NCBI GenBank assembly: GCA_964035015.1
Contig: OZ035997.1
Span: 85,674,982 to 85,738,981 of the forward strand
Direction: 5' to 3'
Source of the DNA: Corallium rubrum
Taxonomy: Eukaryota; Cnidaria; Anthozoa; Scleralcyonacea; Coralliidae
DNA length: 64,000 bases
Shown here: positions 58,378-64,000 of the stretch, in pieces
Numbering within the stretch: the first letter of the stretch is position 1
How the letters are laid out: each line of letters starts with the position of its first letter
Program-made: the position numbers and the translations under genes
Notes under the pieces: model-generated
What the model was told of the DNA's origin: nothing
Database searches by the model: none
The model's input: only the letters and a program-made list of their open reading frames with translations

Positions 58378-59055
58378 GTGAAAGTGTGTAGAGTGAGGGA
58401 AGGAATAACCCTAGAGAGAAAAACCCTCTACAGTGGGCTAGCTTTCCGCTTAGAGTACAACCTAGCTACGGAATCTGACATAAATATAACCAGTAATTTG
58501 TCTTCCGCAAGTGACCTTAATGCCCCCCATGGTTGTATGACGACTGGCGATCAAAGCATGTACCATGACGTCACCAGTCCGATCCAAGGAAGCAAACGGA
58601 AAGATATGAATTATATTAAGAAAATATTCCAAGCTGTAGTTACCACCACGCTCCTGTATGGAGCAGAGGCCTGGAATACAACAACAAGGGAAGAACAACG
58701 CGTGGCGTCTTTCTACAACAGATGCTTGCGCAGAATCGTAGGAATCTCCTGGATGGACCGGGTATCCAATGAAGAACTGTTCCAGCGTACAGGACAGCCC
58801 CCTCTCTTAACAATACTGCGTAGGAAGCGCCTTACTTGGTTTGGACACGTGGTACGAATGCAACCTACTATGAACGCATCGCGACTAATGTTTTGGGCCC
58901 CCCTTGGTTCAAGACGGAGGGGAAGGCAAAGGATGAGATGGAAGGACTGCGTGGTACGAGACCTCGCCGAGCACTCCCTTCAATTCGAAGAAGCAATTAA
59001 CTTAGCCAAAGACAGAGACCGCTGGGCAAAATTTGTGACAGCGCTATGTGGGTAA
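58378..59055 (+). pseudogene. LINE A: C-terminal end of a reverse-transcriptase ORF
   Basis: After a stretch without RT similarity, residues from about 75 on read KKIFQAVVTTTLLYGAEAW, RCLRRIVGISWMDRVSN, RRKRLTWFGHVVRM and GRQRMRWKDCVVRDL. This is the C-terminal domain following the RT in many LINE ORF2 proteins. The palm motifs are missing. The upstream 58096-58600 looks like the LINE's own 5' sequence joined by an internal deletion. Confidence 0.75.
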
Positions 59056-60061
59056 CATCTGTTACCTATCCAACAGATCGCAATATGTGAGAATAGGATC
59101 TACCAAGTCAACGTCACTGCCCATCTCACATGGAGTTCCTCAAGGATCAGTCCTCTCTCCGCTGCTTTTCTGCATTTATACCAATGACCTCCCATCTGTT
59201 ACAAAAAATTTCTCTTTAGACTCATATGTTGATGACTCCAAAGCCCTTTTATCCTTTCCAATTGAGAATATATCGGAGACAAAAAAAGAAATGGAAGATA
59301 ATCTCAACAGGATAGCGAGTTGGTGCTGCTCAAATTCATTATTAATTAATCCTGGAAAAACCAAATTTCTCGTATTTGGAACATCACAGCTAATGACTAC
59401 CCAAACAGAAAGTTTATCACTGAGCTTCCTTGGTAAAACACTCCATCCTGTACATTCAGCTAAGGATTTAGGTGTTATTTTTGATTCAAACATAAAATAC
59501 GACGAACATATCAGTAAATTAACATCGTCATGCATGTCCAAACTATGTCAAATAAACAGACTCCGTCATGTTTTCGACCAAAAGACATTAACTTTTATTA
59601 TAGAATCTCTGGTTTTAAGCAAGTTGTTCTATTGCTCTTCGGTCTGGGCAAACATCACAGTCAAGAACATTAAGAAGCTCCAATTGATCCAAAACTTTGC
59701 CGCGAGAATAATTACGAATATTAATAAATATGAACACATAACTCCAGCGCTAACGGACTTGAAATGGCTTACTGTAGATCGACAACTACAGTATAAAGAT
59801 ATATTATTGATGTTTAAGTGCATCAACGGCCTAGCGCCTGCTTATTTAAGTGAGAAATTTAATCATCGATATGAAACCCATGATCACCATACCCGCATCA
59901 TGCATGATTTGGATATTCCTAAATTTAGAACAAGTACAGGGCAAAGAACATTCTACTATCGTGGTGTAGCTCTGTGGAATAAACTCGACCAAACACTAAA
60001 GTCAATAAAGGATATTAAGACTTTTAAATTGGGACTTAAGAAATTTTTACTAAATAGTTAA
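59048..60061 (+). pseudogene. LINE B: 5'-truncated CR1/L2-like reverse transcriptase
   Basis: Begins inside the RT domain (SHGVPQGSVLSPLLFCIYTN, then SYVDDSKAL as the catalytic box) and runs open to the natural C-terminus (FYYRGVALWNKL, LKKFLLNS). The 3' UTR contains GAAAAGCCCGAAAGGGAGC and ends in (AAT)n at 60200-60222, as usual for this group. The fingers region and endonuclease are absent. Confidence 0.88.
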
Positions 60062-60230
60062 AAAGGTTTTATAATATTTATATAGTAGATTAGATTAAAT
60101 GAATTGAAATTTGTAATTAGGGTAACTATTTTTAATAATTTTAATTGGTTTAACTTGTAATTTTATGCTGAAAAGCCCGAAAGGGAGCATATCACAAAAT
60201 TAATAATAATAATAATGATGATGACCTGCG

Positions 60231-60975
60231 GCATGGCGGAAAATTGAGAAATACTCTCGTGACGAATTCTGAAGAAAATGATCGCAACAATTGTAGATCG
60301 ACCAAAGAAGAAATCCTAGCCACTAATTCTTGTATTCTTTGCAAGGGAGCTCACGAACTTAATTCATGTCAAGAATTTCGCGGAAAGGATATAAAGGACA
60401 GAAAGGAATACACCAGGTCGAAGGGACTTTGCTTTGGTTGCCTAAAGCAAGGTCACATAAGCAAACACTGCAAGAAAAGAAAAACCTGCGAAACGTGTAG
60501 AAAATCCCATCCAACATCTCTCCTGGGGATTTTAAGAAAAATGAGGATAATAATAATTTGCAAACTCCAGTAGATCCTGCAACAACAGTTCGTTGTATCA
60601 AGACATGCTTCATGAAAGGCGGGTATCAACACCAAATCAGTTCCATGATTGTACCTATGTGGATAAGTCGCGTGGATAATCTCCAAGAGGAGAAACTTGT
60701 TTACGCTCTATTAGATGATCAATTGCACCACGTTCATCTCGCAAGAAACTTTGAATCATCTTCAAGTCAGCGGACCCAAGACACAACTGTCTTTATCAAC
60801 TATGCATGCCTAGAATGAAGTAATACCTAGTCAGAAAATCAAGGGCCTCGTAGTGAGCGACATAAACCACAATACAGCCATACAGCTTCCAACAACCTTT
60901 TCCTGTGAGACAATGCCAGCGAAACGACAGCAAATACCATGTCCTGAAATGACTCGCCATGGCCACATCTTGAAT
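60231..60975 (+). pseudogene. BEL/Pao gag zinc knuckles and protease start, continuation of the broken element
   Basis: CILCKGAHELNSCQEF, LCFGCLKQGHISKHC and CETCRKSHPTSLLG are the cysteine/histidine knuckles of BEL/Pao gag. After frameshifts, SSMIVPMWISRVDN and LVYALLDDQLHH match the start of the BEL aspartic protease, with the expected D-T-Q-S replaced, so it is inactive. Similarity fades near 60975; no RT or integrase follows, so the element is truncated. Confidence 0.82.
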
Positions 60976-61149
60976 GTGTCGCCTCTCACTTAATGCCTCG
61001 ATCTTCAGTTCACATTTTGCGGAGTGGATTACTTTGGTTCCTGGCGTATCAAGGACGGCGAGAGATGAAAAGATACGGGGTTGTGTTTACTTGCCTTGCG
61101 TCTCGAGCTATACATCTCTTTTCCTCCCAAACCGAACGCATGTAAACGC

Positions 61150-61235
61150 ACCTTTAGTGTGTTACTACGGCTAACGCCAGACGATTTTACTCGTCAAGGG
61201 AATACCCTTGGTAGTCAATGGGGTTAAATTTAATT
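61150..61235. repeat. GGCTAACGCCAGACGATTTT dispersed repeat (representative)
   Basis: Short repeat GGCTAACGCCAGACGATTTT-ACTCGTC-AAGGGAA. Other copies or inverse copies: 6459, 6570, 15660-15705, 20820-20885 (double), 42725-42770, 43635-43690, 43745-43790, 62840-62870. Confidence 0.75.
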
Positions 61236-61709
61236 TAGAATAGAATGATACCAGCTGCAACCCTATTATGCGATGCCGCAAGGTTTGGTATTACAAAGTA
61301 GTGCGCCTAACGCAACTTTTAACACATGCCACAGGAGTAAAATCATGGCCGTAAAAACCTGAAGGCTGATGCGCACAACTTGGGTAAAGCGAAAACTTTA
61401 ATTAGCCATACGTTCGCATACATAAGTCTGAAACTCATTTTTTGTAGATGATTTTCATTCTTGATTGGTTACAACACTTTAAAATTAAAACATACCACAG
61501 AAATTCAGCTGCAACAAGCTGGTGAATGGGAAGATTGTCTTTCGTCGAAATTAGTGATGTTGTTTGGCACAAGAGTTGATTGCCATCGCAAGACAGTTTG
61601 TTAAAAAAAGTGTACTTGTAATTTTTGTTGCTCGTACCCTTTAAAGTCAATTATATAACCGGCAGGCTAACGCTGCGGAATTCCTATAGACCATAGAAAT
61701 GCGCAGAAG

Positions 61710-61870
61710 TCAAAAAGCTTTAAAGGCATAAAAAGCTAGAGTAATATTTTTCATCAGTGATTGGTAATTGGACCGTACTTTGGTATAGATTGTGTACGTG
61801 GGAGAAGCGTAGCAAACAGTGTAGACTATATATAGCAGAATGATACAGATCAATGCCAGGGTGTATTCCA
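61710..61870 (-). CDS. Possible small ORF with signal-peptide-like start
   Basis: From an internal Met the frame reads MEYTLALICIILLYIVYTVC then about 30 polar residues to a stop. The hydrophobic start could be a signal peptide or membrane anchor. No homology, splice context or promoter supports it. Confidence 0.12.
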
Positions 61871-61989
61871 TGTAGGTCACGCCAAAGATCTTCGGCGTGA
61901 GTTTCAAAAGTGCTTGGTGTGCTGGTGCACAATCACAGTGCGGTCGGCGCACATAACTATACAAGTCAGTGGGGGTGGCGCCGACGCCG

Positions 61990-62165
61990 GTGTCACAGGA
62001 AATTCGCCCCCCCTGTAAATTCGCCCCCCTCCCCATGGGGGAGCGAATTTCCTAGGAATATCGCCCCCAGGGGGGCGAATTTCCTAGGAATCTCCCCCTC
62101 CCGGAGGGCGAATTTCCTAGGAATATCGCCCCCCTTTAGGAATTTCGCCCCCCCCCCCTTCTCGA
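61990..62165. repeat. GC-rich GAATTTCCTAGGAATATCGCCCCC repeats
   Basis: Four alternating copies of GAATTTCCTAGGAAT flanked by C- or G-runs, forming overlapping palindromes. Confidence 0.75.
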
Positions 62166-63539
62166 TTTCGATTTAAATTCAAAACATGACAAGAACATTG
62201 TTTAGTAAATTTAATATCTTATAAAAATTATACTAGTTGACTATATAGCTCAATGGGTTAGTTTATGAAAGATAGAAGTGCTTTCGATTCTGAAGGGACT
62301 TTAAGATCCTGACAACGGACTACGGCTACGGCAGGAAGTTTAAGAGTGGTATTAAATAGTTGGTTTGATGTCCCTAATGTATAACATTTCATATACCAAG
62401 CAGTCAAATTTGTTTTTACATTTACGTAAAACACTAAACCTATTAATCGATAGTCCTTCTGACCCTATGACACTATGGTGTACATCTCTCACATGTTTGC
62501 CAATGGATGAGCTAGTTCTTTTGTGTTCCTCAATGCGTTGGTAAAACGCATGTTATTCTCTAATAGTCACTCAGTCTATAGAAATTAATTTCGTATTCAT
62601 AATGATATGGCGGAAACGAACCATTCCGATTAACACAATTTCACTGATGCAGGTATGGCTTTCCAAGACGGCTTTCCAAGACGTCTCTCCTGGACAAGTA
62701 AAGTCGCCTGATGTTATTAGAGTAAAAAGATAAAGTTGTTCCTCGACAATAATGTGCGTGAAAGAGTTAATCAACAGTGTGTTTAACCGAAGTTTCACGT
62801 ATGGTTTTCGCAGACGTCTTCCCGGCTGGACGAGTGAAAATAGTCTGGCGTTAACAGAGTAAAAAGGTAAAGTTGTTCCACAACAACTATATGGCGGCGA
62901 ATGAAAGGGTTAAATGATATCCTACGTTGAGCTGGCTAGGTGTAATCTCAGAAAATGTACGTAAGACAAAGAAACTGAATAAAACACAGTGTATCAAAAA
63001 CATTAATGATTGCTATTAGGGACCTTAAGATTCTGCGACGCGCTAATCTGAGAGGCGGTGATTTTCGAGGGAAAACTGGGAAGAGCGTCCGTACCAACGA
63101 ACGAACGAATATATATATATATATATAGCAAGATTATAGCCCATTCATATTTATATTTTAGATCCAACTATAGTCTATATAGCTACTCTCAGTAAACTTA
63201 CCGTCAAAGACAAGTATGATAAAGGTCGTTTCTTTGCTTGTTCTCTTTGAAAACTAAAGATTCACAAATCAGATCCTGTCTTTTTATTTGAACAGATTTG
63301 AACGACTGATAAAGAGTTGATGTCGTCCAGCTTAGCTAAACACACTGACGAGTGTATAAGTGACTTTCAAAAACTCATTAATAATTCATGAGGACAATTC
63401 AAAAGAAAAGTTTAGTCAGTGTCTTTATATCTGATAAAACACTCCTGCTCGTTTATTAAACAGTACTTAAAAAATTACGCCTACACATACAGTTTACACA
63501 AAAAGCATATAGCGGAACGGAAGTCTGCGACTACTCGAG

Positions 63540-63650
63540 ACGTCAGAATATGAGGAAGATATTTGGCATATAAATGAATTTTGTGGAAACAGCACGCAGA
63601 ATATTTATTAGCAAATAAATATTTTACGTGGCGTTTCCACAAAATTCATC
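63540..63650. repeat. Hairpin ATGAATTTTGTGGAAAC
   Basis: ATGAATTTTGTGGAAACAGCACG mirrored as CGTGGCGTTTCCACAAAATTCAT around AT-rich sequence. Confidence 0.65.
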
Positions 63651-63654
63651 TATA

Positions 63655-63996
63655 TTACATTATCGCCATGAAAACTTTCAAAGAATTAATATTTGGCATA
63701 ACTACACTGAATAATAACTTAAAATAGAGAAAGGCTGGAGACAAGCCAGTGATTCGGCAACAACGTTCGAAGAAACCGATGCAATAATTCGACTTCAGAC
63801 CAGCGTTTCGGCACAAAATTACTACAAATCGAAAGAACAATATCTTCTCCATAATTAACAAACCTTTGTCTGGATGAATCCACACAATGTTTAACCACAG
63901 AAATCTCCGATTAAAACACGAAAATATCCTTTCTTCCCGACCTTGTGATCGATGACCTAGACACGGCGGTTTCTCGCAGACGTTCTTGTGGTTCAC
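63655..63996 (-). CDS. Unrecognised 113-codon ORF at the window edge
   Basis: Minus-strand open frame with a hydrophobic, cysteine- and phenylalanine-rich translation and no recognisable domain. Length and composition are compatible with chance in AT-rich DNA. It might be an exon of a gene to the right, but no clear splice sites were seen. Confidence 0.12.
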   Translation of the reverse strand: MNHKNVCEKPPCLGHRSQGREERIFSCFNRRFLWLNIVWIHPDKGLLIMEKILFFRFVVILCRNAGLKSNYCIGFFERCCRITGLSPAFLYFKLLFSVVMPNINSLKVFMAIM

Positions 63997-64000
63997 GTTT

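Larger units (their letters stand above)
58096..60222 (+). mobile_element. Composite insertion of two LINE fragments in the BEL element
   Basis: Bounded by ACCTGCGG at 58088-58095 and 60223-60230. The gag reading frame continues across the two copies, so the pair behaves as a target-site duplication of a single event. The left part is from an RTE/L2-like LINE, the right part from a CR1/L2-like LINE. Confidence 0.6.
60976..64000. other. Intergenic, mostly unrecognised
   Basis: Only short repeats (61150, 61990, MITE-end motifs at 62297 and 63018, hairpin 63540-63650, (TA)n at 63110-63127). Confidence 0.5.

Noticed and set aside
61910-62176. 88-codon proline/arginine-rich frame
   Set aside because: Product of C-rich palindromic repeats.

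Overview
This is eukaryotic, intron-rich, AT-rich DNA from an animal genome crowded with transposons. The mix of a Penelope-like element, Ty3 and BEL/Pao LTR retrotransposons, CR1/L2-type LINEs, tRNA-derived SINEs and many short palindromic DNA transposons suggests a marine invertebrate, most likely an anthozoan cnidarian (coral or sea anemone). That assignment is inference; no ribosomal or mitochondrial marker is present.

Two host genes can be assembled from the sequence. On the + strand, nine exons between 268 and 31759 join in frame to give the last 282 residues of a PA-TM-RING E3 ubiquitin ligase of the RNF13/RNF167 family. It has a PA luminal domain, one membrane helix, a RING-H2 domain and an acidic dileucine tail; the first exon(s) lie left of the window. 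On the - strand, two coding exons (50914-50744 and 46067-44529) give a 569-residue protein with a DRE-TIM (HMG-CoA lyase/homocitrate synthase-like) domain followed by a C-terminal EF-hand. Its intron is almost filled by a 4.06-kb minisatellite with higher-order periodicity.

Layout. 1-15 kb: RNF exons in introns packed with MITE-type inverted repeats, an inverted pair of Penelope-like fragments (841-1838), SINEs, a LINE tail and a TIR element carrying a RecQ-like helicase fragment. 15-31.8 kb: membrane-helix, linker and RING exons. The 14.3-kb last intron holds an 8.6-kb CACTA-like element (21688-30295) with subterminal ACACACC arrays, itself invaded by an intact Penelope-like element with a second partial copy and a perfect 570-bp inverted repeat. 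31.8-44.5 kb: nested DNA transposons, a young Ty3 element (34955-39725, LTRs identical by eye) whose gag is split by a MITE, more MITEs and a third Penelope palindrome (43108-43303). 44.5-51.1 kb: the DRE-TIM/EF-hand gene. 51.1-64 kb: palindromes, an undetermined decayed ORF, a broken BEL/Pao element containing a composite two-LINE insertion, and largely empty sequence.

The two host genes show no sign of a shared pathway. Most of the unusual content is transposon biology: repeated head-to-head Penelope dimers carrying hammerhead-like ribozyme cores, and several layers of nesting that can be ordered from target-site duplications.
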